Part shown: positions 26,183 to 34,640 of the stretch, piece by piece
How the letters are laid out: every line of letters begins with the position of its first letter
Numbering within the stretch: the stretch's first letter is position 1
NCBI GenBank assembly: GCA_965227215.1
Contig: OZ245729.1
Coordinates: 3,038,001-3,102,000 of the forward strand
DNA length: 64,000 bases
From: Gracilimonas sp965227215
GTDB lineage: Bacteria; Bacteroidota; Rhodothermia; Balneolales; Balneolaceae
Direction: 5' to 3'
Position numbers and translations under genes: made by a program
The notes under the pieces: generated by a model
The model's database searches: none
Seen by the model: the letters and a program-made list of their open reading frames with translations, nothing else
Told to the model about the DNA's origin: nothing

Positions 26183-27305
26183 TTCAGAAAAAGGGTTTGT
26201 CCTTATTGTAGATGATATCGCCAAAAATCTTCAGCTGCTGGGTAATACTCTGCGGGAAGCCGGATACAAAGTAGCGGCTGTTTCTAAATCGGAACAAGTG
26301 CTGGACAGTGCTCTAAAATACCGTCCCGACCTGATTTTATTGGATGTAATGATGCCCGGAAAGTCCGGATTTGAGGTATGTGAAGAGTTAAAGGCCCATT
26401 CAGAATTAGTACACATTCCGGTGATTTTTCTAACCGCCAAAGTGGAGCAGGAAAGTGTAGTTCATGGTCTGAATCTGGGAGGCGCCGATTATGTTACCAA
26501 ACCGTTCAATACCCAGGAACTCTTAGCCCGGGTTGATACTCACATCTCCCTTAAGCTTTCCAAAGATCAGCTGAAAGAACAAAATCAGAAACTGAATGAA
26601 CTCAGTCTGATGAAAGACCGGGTTTACTCGGTAATCGGACATGACTTACGAGGCCCGGTGAATGGAATCAGTGGCGTTATTAATATGCTGCTCAGCGACC
26701 TGGATAATATGGACCAGGAAAAGCTCAAAAAATTCCTGACGCTGGTGAATCAGTCCTCATCGAATTTATGGAACCTGCTTACCGACTTACTGAGCTGGGC
26801 CCGTGTGCAAAGCAAGGAAATGAAGGTAAACCGAAGTGATTTCTATTTGTTATCGGCAATTGAAGAAGACATCAAGATGATGACCTTTACTGCAGAAAAG
26901 AAGGGTGTCGATATAAATATCTACCCGGAAGTAGATGTAGAAGTGCATGCTGATAAAACATTCATTCGAACCATCATCAGGAATTTTTTATCCAACGCAC
27001 TAAAATTCAGTGATAAGAAAGGAAGCTGTATCGATGTGAACATCGAAGTTAGCGAAAGCCTTAAGATATCAGTAACTGATCGTGGCATTGGAATGTCTGA
27101 AGAAACAAAAGAGCGGCTTTTCAAAATGGCGCACCCTAAAAATCATTCTAAAATGAATGCAAACGGAGCCGGATTCGGACTTTTGCTTTGCAATGAGTTA
27201 GCCAAATTACATGGGGGCGTGATTAATGTGGTAAGTGAAGAGGGGGCAGGTTCCACCTTCACCTTAATGATCCCGCAGAAAGAGAAAGGGGTGATTGCAG
27301 CTTAA
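26163..27305 (+). CDS. Response-regulator/histidine-kinase hybrid REC-HisKA-HATPase
   Basis: A 380-aa protein with the receiver first (about 10-130, Asp61 in LLDVMMPG), a short coiled linker, HisKA with His160 in VIGHDLRGP and HATPase_c (LSNALKFS, DRGIGMS, GAGFGLLLC). Such inverted hybrids typically receive phosphate from another kinase and pass it on. Because it overlaps the preceding multi-sensor kinase, the pair probably forms one phosphorelay. A GCCGATAA sequence at 26033-26040, inside the upstream gene, has a partial FliA -35 (TTCAGAAT) at correct spacing and could give an internal promoter. A terminator follows. Confidence 0.88.
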   Translation: MEEQRSNSEKGFVLIVDDIAKNLQLLGNTLREAGYKVAAVSKSEQVLDSALKYRPDLILLDVMMPGKSGFEVCEELKAHSELVHIPVIFLTAKVEQESVVHGLNLGGADYVTKPFNTQELLARVDTHISLKLSKDQLKEQNQKLNELSLMKDRVYSVIGHDLRGPVNGISGVINMLLSDLDNMDQEKLKKFLTLVNQSSSNLWNLLTDLLSWARVQSKEMKVNRSDFYLLSAIEEDIKMMTFTAEKKGVDINIYPEVDVEVHADKTFIRTIIRNFLSNALKFSDKKGSCIDVNIEVSESLKISVTDRGIGMSEETKERLFKMAHPKNHSKMNANGAGFGLLLCNELAKLHGGVINVVSEEGAGSTFTLMIPQKEKGVIAA

Positions 27306-27340
27306 CCAAGCTTTGTTAAATCTGAGTTCTATTTAATACA

Positions 27341-27371
27341 AGCAGTGGAAAAAATTTCTACTGCTTTTTTT
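27341..27371 (+). terminator. Rho-independent terminator after the kinase pair
   Basis: AGCAGT pairs with ACTGCT, extended by GAAA/TTTC, followed by seven T, 36 bases after the kinase stop. Confidence 0.82.
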
Positions 27372-27444
27372 ATGTCTGAGCTTATTCTGAGGGGTTTTTC
27401 AGGTGCCGGTAATCTTTTATAAAAAAAAATTTTAAGAAAAACAT

Positions 27445-27471
27445 TTAAGAAAAGTTCAGCCCCGCCGATAA
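27445..27471 (+). promoter_or_regulatory. FliA (sigma-28) promoter of the TonB-domain gene
   Basis: TTAAGAAA-N11-GCCGATAA is the best match to the local FliA consensus in the window. It lies just downstream of a terminator and 60 bases before the ATG at 27532, so it can only serve that gene. Confidence 0.72.
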
Positions 27472-27531
27472 CTGTTTTAGAAATGCTAACACCTGACAAC
27501 TTTTTCTATATCTAAAATTGAGGATAATCCC

Positions 27532-27963
27532 ATGCTTAAGAAATCCATACAACTATTTTCTTTTGTAATTGCCCTTTCAGTGGTAATGAATGCCAATGCT
27601 GAGCCGATAGCCGACTTTGTTGACAACACAGCAGTTGAATTTGCTGCAGAAGATTCAGCCAAAATCTATGATGTAGTAGATCAAATGCCGGAAATTGAAG
27701 GCGGTATCAAAGAGGTGTATAAGAATATTAAATATCCCAGAGCCGCTGTATCCGGACGGGTGGAAGGGCGTGTTTTTGTAAAATTTGTAGTTGATGAAAA
27801 CGGTAAAGTGAAGAACCCGAAAGTGATTAAAGATATCGGAGCCGGTTGTGGTGCAGCAGCTGTTGAAGGGATTAAGAAAGTGAAGTTCACACCGGGTAAA
27901 CTAAACGGACAGCCCGTGAAAGTATACTATACTCTTCCGGTGAGCTTCAAGATCAACAGCTAA
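27532..27963 (+). CDS. Periplasmic TonB C-terminal-domain protein
   Basis: A 143-aa protein with a signal peptide (hydrophobic core 8-20, cleavage near MNANA-EP) followed by a single TonB_C domain (about 55-143; DQMPEIEGGI, YPRAAVSGRVEGRVFVKFVV, VYYTLPVSFKI). It lacks the N-terminal membrane anchor and proline-rich spacer of energy-transducing TonB, so it cannot by itself couple ExbBD energy to receptors and is likely a free periplasmic protein. It is a single-gene unit bounded by terminators and driven by a predicted FliA promoter, which ties it to motility. Its partner is unknown; a peptidoglycan or outer-membrane role near the motor is a guess. Confidence 0.78.
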   Translation: MLKKSIQLFSFVIALSVVMNANAEPIADFVDNTAVEFAAEDSAKIYDVVDQMPEIEGGIKEVYKNIKYPRAAVSGRVEGRVFVKFVVDENGKVKNPKVIKDIGAGCGAAAVEGIKKVKFTPGKLNGQPVKVYYTLPVSFKINS

Positions 27964-27992
27964 AGAACTTTTGACTAAGACATAACATCCCC

Positions 27993-28027
27993 AAAAGCAT
28001 TATCCTGATCAGGGTAATGCTTTTTTT
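27993..28027 (+). terminator. Rho-independent terminator after the TonB-domain gene
   Basis: AAAGCATTA and TAATGCTTT pair around CCT-GATC-AGG, then seven T. One of the strongest terminators in the window. Confidence 0.9.
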
Positions 28028-28045
28028 ATATCAGGAACCCCTTAA

Positions 28046-28250
28046 GTCAGCCTGAGCGCAAGGCGGTAGAACGGGGATGAATGTTTGCCGCGAAGGATCG
28101 GAGCCAGAGTATGCCTATTAGTCAAGGTTCCGGGTTTTTAACCATGATTTACCTGATTATGGGATGGCCTTGATTAAAACCAGCCGTTTCATCGCGAAGG
28201 GTCTTTGCCATTGGAAGCTGCAAGGTTGCTTCGGCTGAGTGCCTCCCACT
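28046..28250. repeat. Two degenerate copies of a dispersed intergenic repeat
   Basis: GTCAGCCTGAGCGCAAGG (28046) and GCGAAGGATCGGAGCCAG (28090) match the repeat at 54937-55053 in sequence and spacing. A second partial copy follows from GCGAAGGGTCTTTGCC at 28194. Together they fill most of the 425-base gap before cheW, which otherwise holds only the FliA promoter. Confidence 0.6.
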
Positions 28251-28311
28251 CAATATCAGAAAACCGATCCGCTTTTCTTTCGAAATACTTGAACCCCGGT
28301 ATTAAAATTAT

Positions 28312-28338
28312 TTAAGAAAATCCCGGCATGTCCGATAA
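28312..28338 (+). promoter_or_regulatory. FliA (sigma-28) promoter of cheW-mcp
   Basis: TTAAGAAA-N11-TCCGATAA, with the same -35 as the tonB site. Expected start near 28345, about 45 bases before the chosen cheW start. Confidence 0.7.
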
Positions 28339-28388
28339 ACTCATTAACGAACCAATAATAATGCTTTTTGGTGATGGGAACTCAGCTT

Positions 28389-28946
28389 ATGGATCCTGTA
28401 AAGCCGGAAAGAAGCAAAACAATAACAGACATGGAAGAAACACTGGTTAAAGAAAAAGAGGCCGAAGAAACAGGCCATATAATAGCTGGCGGAAAATTTC
28501 TCAGCTTCTTTTTAGGTAAAGAGGAGTATGCAATCGAAATATTAAAAGTACAGGAAATCATTGGCCTGATGCCGATTACCCCGGTTCCCAAAATGCCTCA
28601 ATATATCCGGGGCGTACTAAACCTGAGGGGTAAAATCGTACCTGTAATGAACCTACGGCTCCGCTTTGAGCTGCCGGCCGTGGAAGATACGGATGAGACC
28701 TGCGTGATTGTAGTTCAGGAAGATGATTACCTGATGGGCGTACTGGTTGATAAAGTATCGGAAGTAGCTGATATCAAAGACAATCAAATTGAAGAAGTGC
28801 CTTCTTTTGGAGTGAAAGGTAATAGCGAATACCTGGCAGGTATTGGTAAAGTTAAAGAGTCTGTAAAAATGATCGTTGATATCCATAAGGTACTATTTGA
28901 TGTACCGGAAGAAGTTCTGGACACGAACGAGACCGCAGCAGCATAA
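28389..28946 (+). CDS. cheW: Chemotaxis coupling protein CheW
   Basis: A 185-aa scaffold protein that links CheA to receptors. The CheW domain (about 30-165) is recognisable by FFLGKEEYAIEI, PNYIRGV-type PQYIRGVLNLRGKIVPV, and the closing GKVKESVKMIVDIHKVL. It carries a charged N-terminal extension of 30 residues. Earlier in-frame starts (TTG 28368, GTG 28371, ATG 28374) exist; the ATG at 28389 is preferred because GGGAA lies eight bases upstream. It is the first gene of a unit with the receptor gene 33 bases downstream and has its own FliA promoter. Confidence 0.9.
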   Translation: MDPVKPERSKTITDMEETLVKEKEAEETGHIIAGGKFLSFFLGKEEYAIEILKVQEIIGLMPITPVPKMPQYIRGVLNLRGKIVPVMNLRLRFELPAVEDTDETCVIVVQEDDYLMGVLVDKVSEVADIKDNQIEEVPSFGVKGNSEYLAGIGKVKESVKMIVDIHKVLFDVPEEVLDTNETAAA

Positions 28947-28979
28947 TCAAAAAATTCAAACAGTAAACACGAGGTAACA

Positions 28980-30737
28980 ATGTCATCGATTAACAATTAT
29001 CTAAAAAACATAACTCAGGGAGTCAGCGCTGCGGAAGGTAGCTGGACCATAGGGAAAAGAATCTTCTTCCTGACGGCAGCTTCAGCAGTGGTAACACTCA
29101 TCCTTGGAGGAATCGCTCTTTTCTCATTGAGCAAGATTCAAAGCAACACCACTTCTTTATCGGAAGTATCCTTTAATGAGTGGGGAACAGCAGCTGCTTT
29201 CGAAACGGCCGTACGTAAAGCCGGATATGAGCATTTGCAGTTCAGTAACACCAACGATATATCTTACATGGAATCTGCATTAGGCAGGTTTGATAAGATT
29301 TGGAATGAATATGGCAAGTTCGAAGAGTATGTAGAAGCATACGACCTGCCTGTTCTTAAAAAGAATATGGAAGGCTTAAAAGGAGTCATTGAAAGCTACG
29401 AAAGTAACCTTGAGGCTTATCTTGATGCTACTTTAGCTCTTGAGAATAACACCGACCCTACAGAGCTTACTAAAGTGAGTAATGCTTTGTTTGCAGCAGA
29501 AGAAAATGCAGCGGTGGAATATCAGGAATTGCTGAATCGTTCCATAGCGATCAACGAGGCTGCAGAAGATGGAGCCCGAGGGCTTGCATCAGATACTCAG
29601 GCAACGGTAAATAATTATGTTTGGATTATAAGTGTTGTAGCTATTCTATCTGTATTAGGCGTTCTCACATTCGGTTTCTTTATCGGACGTTCCATCAGTA
29701 GCACACTGAAGAGTATCATCGAAAGGCTGAAAAGTGGCTCTGATCAGGTATCTGCCTCTTCCGAGCAGCTTTCAAGTGCCAGCCAGAAATTGGCAGAAAG
29801 TGCCAGCGAACAAGCTGCCAGCCTGCAGGAAACTACATCTTCGCTAGAAGAAATGGCTGCCCAGATTAAGCAAACTGATGAAAACTCAAGTCAGGCTGAA
29901 CTGGCTATGAATGAGTCGAAGCCGCTGGTTGAAAATGGTGTGCAAGCCATGCAGCGTATGGTTCAGGCTATGAATGAGATCAAAAATTCTGCTCAGGAAA
30001 CTTCTAAAATTATCAACACCATTGATGATATCGCTTTCCAGACCAACCTGTTGGCATTGAATGCTGCAGTTGAAGCTGCCCGTGCCGGTGAAGCCGGAAA
30101 AGGTTTTGCGGTAGTAGCCGAGGAAGTTCGAAACCTGGCCCAACGAAGTGCGGAAGCAGCCCAGAATACATCGGAGCTGATCCAGAAATCACAAGCCAGT
30201 TCTGATCGCGGTTCAAGTGTGGCTGAAGAAGTTTCTGAAAACCTGAAAGCCATTGAGCAAAGTATAGCAAGTGTAAGCACGCTGGTTGTTGAAATCTCAG
30301 CTGCTTCGAAAGAACAAGCCGTTGGAATTGAGCAAATGACTTCGGTAATGACTGAAATGGACAACGTGGTACAGGATAATGCTTCTTCGTCTGAAGAATC
30401 GGCCAGTGCTGCAGAAGAGCTTTCTTCGCAGGCTAATGAACTGAATACTATTATCGGTGAGTTGGTTGGCCTTGTAGGAGGCGGAAGCGCAGCCAGTATT
30501 GGTAACGGAACGTTTATTCAGAACCCGCAATATCAGCAATCACCATCCATTAGCAAAAACTTTGCAAACGGATTTGTGAACGGCAACGGCCATAACGGTA
30601 ATGGCAATGGCAATGGCCATCATAATGGAAACGGAAAGAATGGATCTCATAAAAATGGACATTCAAACGGTTCTTCTAAAAGAGTGGAAGCTCATGAACT
30701 GATTCCGTTTGATGATGACGACTTCAGTGATTTCTAG
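28980..30737 (+). CDS. Methyl-accepting chemotaxis receptor with linker and C-terminal pentapeptide
   Basis: A 585-aa transmembrane receptor. First membrane helix at about 27-50, a periplasmic four-helix-type sensor (about 50-210), second helix at about 212-235, and a cytoplasmic methylation and signalling coiled coil with a canonical tip (FQTNLLALNAAVEAARAGE, GFAVVAEEVRNLAQRS). A typical HAMP is not obvious after the second helix. The C-terminal 75 residues are a flexible Asn/Gly/His-rich linker ending in DDDFSDF; DFSDF fits the x-aromatic-x-x-F pentapeptide used to tether CheR. It is the only complete receptor in the window. It follows cheW in one transcription unit. Confidence 0.93.
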   Translation: MSSINNYLKNITQGVSAAEGSWTIGKRIFFLTAASAVVTLILGGIALFSLSKIQSNTTSLSEVSFNEWGTAAAFETAVRKAGYEHLQFSNTNDISYMESALGRFDKIWNEYGKFEEYVEAYDLPVLKKNMEGLKGVIESYESNLEAYLDATLALENNTDPTELTKVSNALFAAEENAAVEYQELLNRSIAINEAAEDGARGLASDTQATVNNYVWIISVVAILSVLGVLTFGFFIGRSISSTLKSIIERLKSGSDQVSASSEQLSSASQKLAESASEQAASLQETTSSLEEMAAQIKQTDENSSQAELAMNESKPLVENGVQAMQRMVQAMNEIKNSAQETSKIINTIDDIAFQTNLLALNAAVEAARAGEAGKGFAVVAEEVRNLAQRSAEAAQNTSELIQKSQASSDRGSSVAEEVSENLKAIEQSIASVSTLVVEISAASKEQAVGIEQMTSVMTEMDNVVQDNASSSEESASAAEELSSQANELNTIIGELVGLVGGGSAASIGNGTFIQNPQYQQSPSISKNFANGFVNGNGHNGNGNGNGHHNGNGKNGSHKNGHSNGSSKRVEAHELIPFDDDDFSDF

Positions 30738-30760
30738 CCAGGCCACTACATAAAGAAACA

Positions 30761-30803
30761 ACTTGAGGTAGAGGATCTGGTTAACCGGATCCTCTATTCA
30801 AGT
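30761..30803 (+). repeat. Long inverted repeat between mcp and the tail-anchored gene
   Basis: ACTTGA and TCAAGT enclose TAGAGGATC and GATCCTCTA around the loop tGGTTAACCg, itself self-complementary. The hairpin is strong but has no T run, so it is more likely an mRNA stability or processing element, or a Rho-dependent stop, than an intrinsic terminator. Confidence 0.6.
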
Positions 30804-30826
30804 ATATAAAAACAGAGAGGTTAACA

Positions 30827-31231
30827 ATGGAGCACATACCAACTGATTTAGAAATCATCGAGGATATTTATTATCGCTACTACGATGAGTACAAGAAGTA
30901 TGCGAAAGATGAGCCCGATCGGATTGCACGCATTCGTGTACCGGTAAACATACAGGAGATTGCAGATGCCTGCGGGGTTGAAGAAGACATGATCTTCGGG
31001 CGATTGTACTATCACTTTAATAAAAAGTATAGCTACAAAAATGAGGATGGAGAGATTACTACATTTTTCATGTCCGAAAAGTTTGAGGGACTGAGTGTAA
31101 ACTATCCGTTGGTATCGGCTGTATTGGCAGACCTGACTTCAGAAAAGAAGAGAACCACTTTATTTATAACGATATCTGCTGTAGCGGTAATGCTGTCGGT
31201 CGTTGCAGTTATTCTTGCTCTGATACTGTGA
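30827..31231 (+). CDS. Tail-anchored hypothetical protein in the chemotaxis cluster
   Basis: A 134-aa protein I cannot assign. Residues 1-105 are soluble and charged and include a segment (VNIQEIADACGVEEDMIFGRLYYHF region) that looks like a winged-helix or small helix-turn-helix fold. The last 22 residues form one hydrophobic helix (TTLFITISAVAVMLSVVAVILALIL region) reaching the C terminus, so the protein should be anchored by its tail with the body in the cytoplasm. GAGAGG precedes the ATG. Its position between the receptor and a cheY suggests a role beside the signalling array. Confidence 0.62.
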   Translation: MEHIPTDLEIIEDIYYRYYDEYKKYAKDEPDRIARIRVPVNIQEIADACGVEEDMIFGRLYYHFNKKYSYKNEDGEITTFFMSEKFEGLSVNYPLVSAVLADLTSEKKRTTLFITISAVAVMLSVVAVILALIL

Positions 31232-31288
31232 GCAAACATTATTTACCGACGCTTGTTTTATCAAATCTATTAATTAGGAGCAATAGGG

Positions 31289-31690
31289 ATGAAGATAAAT
31301 GTACTGATTGTTGAAGACGATCCTGCAATGAGAGTGGTACTGCGAAGTACGGTACTTTCTGCAGATCTGGATGTTGAAATAGGAGAGATTTTTGAGGCCG
31401 AAAATGGCAAAGAAGGCCTCGAAGTTTTGGAACAAGAGAAGATCGATATGATGTTGGTCGATATTTATATGCCGATCATGGATGGACTGGAAATGCTGGA
31501 TTACGCCCGCGACCATCCTGACATGGCAGACATACCGGCCATTGTTGTTTCATCGGAGAATAACGAAGACCGAATAGATGCCATTCTAAGACAAGGTTTG
31601 GGTTTTGTTCATAAACCACTGACTCACCTTTTATTGAAAGACAAAATCAATGATATGATCAAAACCAAGAATAACAGCGAAGCCGGGTAA
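31289..31690 (+). CDS. cheY: CheY-like response regulator
   Basis: A 133-aa single receiver with VLIVEDDP pocket (Glu-Asp-Asp), phospho-acceptor Asp58 in MLVDIYMP, VVSSENN switch and FVHKPL lysine. TAGGAG precedes the ATG. It is closest by eye to the CheY proteins at 18857 and 22342. The HisKA_2 kinase gene 54 bases downstream is on the same strand, so this regulator might serve that kinase rather than, or besides, CheA. Confidence 0.86.
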   Translation: MKINVLIVEDDPAMRVVLRSTVLSADLDVEIGEIFEAENGKEGLEVLEQEKIDMMLVDIYMPIMDGLEMLDYARDHPDMADIPAIVVSSENNEDRIDAILRQGLGFVHKPLTHLLLKDKINDMIKTKNNSEAG

Positions 31691-31744
31691 GGCATCGTCT
31701 GTATACAGTCGATAATCAAGAACGTTGCCATGAGGAAATGAATA

Positions 31745-33088
31745 ATGAAAAATTCTTCACTTAAGAAAAAACTCACCGAGGAGTTACAGAAAGGGTTGAA
31801 GCCTGAAGAGGAAGGCAATAGTTGTCGGCTCAATTATTTAGAACAAAAAAGCTCCCCGAACCCTGAAGGGGAATCCATCATGAGAAATAATGCCAGATTG
31901 CCCCTTCGTAAACTTTCGGAAAAGGAAAAAGAACAAGACGAGGAGAAATCATCAGCACCATCTCAAAGTACAATCATCAGACTAATCAGAAACCACTCTA
32001 CCCAGATGTTTCAACCGTCGTTTGGAGATCCTTCAAAATTGGGTGTGGCCAAAAATCCTTACTACAAGTTCAGTAAAGTTGCTGAACTGAGTCCGGGACT
32101 CATTTTGATTGCTGATCGGCAAGGTTTAATAGAATATGCAAACCCGAGCTTTCTGGAACTGTCACAATATAAAGAAGAAGAGATTATTGGCCGTGGGCTA
32201 GATATGTTTAAATCCAGCATGGACTATCAACAGCAATACGCTGAATTGAGAAATGCTATTGCCCATGGGGAAGAGTGGAAAGGAGAGCTGATTAACAATA
32301 AGAAGAGAGGGGGCACGTATGTGTTTTCAGCTAAACTCACCCCGGTACGAAATGAGTATGAGTTTATTACCAGCTTCATTATAGTAGGCCAGGATATCAC
32401 TCCATTTAGAGAGACCGAGAAAGAGTTGAAAAAAGCGGTGGAGGAAAAAACGGTTTTACTATCGGAATTGCACCACCGCGTAAAGAACAACCTGGCCATT
32501 ATATCCGGACTGATGCAGTTACAAGCTTTTACGGAGGGTAACGAAAGCGTACAGTCTAAACTATATTCCAGCGTGGGCCGTGTTCAGGCAATGGCAAACA
32601 TGCATGAGCTGTTATATGAATCGGGGAGTTTCAGTCAGCTGGAATTTGGACAGAACCTCCAGAAAATAGTCACCTCTATTTCCAAGATGTACTATGAACT
32701 GACCCAAAAAATTGATGTAAAGCTGGATGTTGAATCGGTGATGCTGAATATAAACCAGGCGCATCCCTGTTCTTTGATTATGAACGAGGTAATAACCAAT
32801 GCCTACAAGCATGCCTTTACCAAAGCGGAGTCCGGTAAGATTCGTATTCAGCTTTATAATCAGGAACAGACGGTGTATATATCCATTTCAGATAACGGGT
32901 CCGGTCTTCCGGAGGACTTTGAACTTAACCGCGATAAGACCTTGGGAAAAACACTGCTAAAAACCCTGGTAAATCAGCTAAATGGATCTTATCAGTATAT
33001 ATCTGATGAGGGAGGAACCACCTTTACGCTACGTTTTAATAAAGAGAATATTAAAGGCGCCTCAGGTGCTAACTTCTCAGCGGTATGA
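31745..33088 (+). CDS. PAS-domain HisKA_2 histidine kinase
   Basis: A soluble 447-aa kinase. Residues 1-105 are a charged, probably disordered leader; a PAS domain covers about 108-225; the HisKA_2 box is ELHHRVKNNLAIISGL (His243/His244); and a HATPase_c domain follows (MNEVITNAYKHAF, DNGSGLP). HisKA_2 kinases often pair with stand-alone receivers. GAGGA lies before the ATG at 31745. A strong terminator closes the unit. It likely receives an intracellular redox or ligand signal through the PAS domain, but no cofactor-binding residues can be read with confidence. Confidence 0.87.
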   Translation: MKNSSLKKKLTEELQKGLKPEEEGNSCRLNYLEQKSSPNPEGESIMRNNARLPLRKLSEKEKEQDEEKSSAPSQSTIIRLIRNHSTQMFQPSFGDPSKLGVAKNPYYKFSKVAELSPGLILIADRQGLIEYANPSFLELSQYKEEEIIGRGLDMFKSSMDYQQQYAELRNAIAHGEEWKGELINNKKRGGTYVFSAKLTPVRNEYEFITSFIIVGQDITPFRETEKELKKAVEEKTVLLSELHHRVKNNLAIISGLMQLQAFTEGNESVQSKLYSSVGRVQAMANMHELLYESGSFSQLEFGQNLQKIVTSISKMYYELTQKIDVKLDVESVMLNINQAHPCSLIMNEVITNAYKHAFTKAESGKIRIQLYNQEQTVYISISDNGSGLPEDFELNRDKTLGKTLLKTLVNQLNGSYQYISDEGGTTFTLRFNKENIKGASGANFSAV

Positions 33089-33121
33089 GATTCACCTTTT
33101 TTGAAATTAAGTGCGTAAAAT

Positions 33122-33152
33122 AAAAGAGGAGCCATTGACTCCTCTTTTTTTT
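33122..33152 (+). terminator. Rho-independent terminator after the HisKA_2 kinase
   Basis: GAGGAG-N7-CTCCTC stem flanked by AAAA and a run of eight T, 34 bases after the stop. The next gene converges from the right. Confidence 0.88.
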
Positions 33153-33188
33153 GGGTGTTACTCTAACAGTATTGATCGTGACTGCTTA

Positions 33189-34580
33189 TCAACGGTCAAT
33201 ATTTGCAATAAGATTAGTCAGTTTTTCCTGGTAGGCGGTGTATATCAAACTGCTATCATGGTTATCGCTAACCACTTCATTAAGTTCCCGGAGATGAGAG
33301 TCGGCCGTTTCAATTTCGTTGACAAGATCCTGGAAAGTAGTAGAGAATGAATTGGCATCGTCGTTCATACGGGCAACTTCGACCTTCCCTGTAATGTGGA
33401 TAAACCGCAGTACCAGTAAAAACCGCTCAATATCTTTTACACCCCCCATAAGGTCGCGAAGATAAGCCGGTACTTTACCGATTCCCTTGCTGATAACATC
33501 CAATCGAGGCATAAAAGCATCATATAATACATTTAGCACTTCATCTGAGTGAATCAGAGATATCTCTTTTTCAAATTTTTGTTTTTCCAGCTCTTTAAAG
33601 AAATCAATGGTCATCTCAACCTGAAGTTTAGCTGAGATGATATCAAAATTCAGCTCTGAGATCAGGTCGCTTAGATGATGAATATTTTCTTTCATATTGA
33701 TGAGCCTTTTTTCACCATCTACAGATTGTTCACCCATTTTTTCGGCCACTACCGAAAGCGACATATCATCCTGATCCAGCTTGGAGGAGCTGATCTGAGC
33801 ATTCAGGGAAAGCAGCAGAATAGACCGTGCCAGTTTAAGGATATAATTGGAGTGTCCGATTAAAGCGTTATGGATATTCTTCAGGTTTTCCAGGCCCAAT
33901 ACCAATTCACTGAGTATAGTTTCTACTTTTACCAAAACAGGAGGAACTACAGACTTATCGGTCTTTTTCTTCTCTTCCGACATTTCTTCGCTGAGAATGC
34001 TTTCACGGTAGCTCATTTCTTTTTGGAGGGCGTTCCACATGAACTCCTGGTAGTCTGCAAAGCCTTCTTTCTTGAGCAGGTTCAACAAGAATGCCCGTGA
34101 TTCTTTCATGGCTTTCTCCTTGTCGCCCAACTGCTGTTCCTTTTGCTTCTCAAACTGTAAGGTTTTGGCGTAGTAATTTTTAACGGTATCAAAAAGGTCA
34201 CTGCCGGGTTTTAGGAGAATGGATAAATATCCGCCTTTACATGGAAAAGCCAGAGCCATCACCCAGTAGTAAGAACCGTCTTTTGCCATGTTTTTGATAT
34301 AGGCAGCAACCGGTTGGTTGGCATTCAGGTGATCCCAGAAGATGTTAAACACCGAACGGGGCATGTCAGGATGTCGAATTAATTTATGAAGCTGCCCGAT
34401 TACTTCTTCCTTTTCGTACTTACTTATTCTAACAAAAACTTCACTGGCATAAGTAATAGTAGATTTCGGATCGGTAACGGAAAAGAATAATTCCTCGAAT
34501 TCAAAGGGATTTTCCTGATTGACAGGAACCGGTTTTTTGAGATCCTTAATCTTCGTCTTTGTCATTTCTTCTGTCAACAT
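33189..34580 (-). CDS. PAS protein with degenerate chemoreceptor hairpin
   Basis: A soluble 463-aa protein. The N-terminal PAS domain (about 25-125) is of the Aer/MCP type, with the hallmark IRHPDMPRSVFNIFWDHL at 68-85. A long helical region follows. Residues 252-286 align with the receptor tip: LLSLNAQISSSKL against NLLALNAAIEAAR, and SVVAEKMGEQS against AVVADEVRKLAEES. Key tip residues (the Glu and Arg that contact CheA/CheW) are lost. The C-terminal half is helical with no membrane segment. It may be a diverged Aer-like sensor or array scaffold. A predicted FliA promoter precedes it. Confidence 0.7.
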   Translation of the reverse strand: MLTEEMTKTKIKDLKKPVPVNQENPFEFEELFFSVTDPKSTITYASEVFVRISKYEKEEVIGQLHKLIRHPDMPRSVFNIFWDHLNANQPVAAYIKNMAKDGSYYWVMALAFPCKGGYLSILLKPGSDLFDTVKNYYAKTLQFEKQKEQQLGDKEKAMKESRAFLLNLLKKEGFADYQEFMWNALQKEMSYRESILSEEMSEEKKKTDKSVVPPVLVKVETILSELVLGLENLKNIHNALIGHSNYILKLARSILLLSLNAQISSSKLDQDDMSLSVVAEKMGEQSVDGEKRLINMKENIHHLSDLISELNFDIISAKLQVEMTIDFFKELEKQKFEKEISLIHSDEVLNVLYDAFMPRLDVISKGIGKVPAYLRDLMGGVKDIERFLLVLRFIHITGKVEVARMNDDANSFSTTFQDLVNEIETADSHLRELNEVVSDNHDSSLIYTAYQEKLTNLIANIDR

Positions 34581-34640
34581 AAAATGTACTTCCTAAATTA
34601 AATGTGATGGCCAAATGCTATATACACTCCGCCATTTGTT

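Noticed and set aside
33390..33402. TGTGGATAA, a perfect DnaA box on the minus strand.
   Set aside because: It lies in the coding sequence of the PAS receptor-like gene without neighbours; one such hit is expected by chance.
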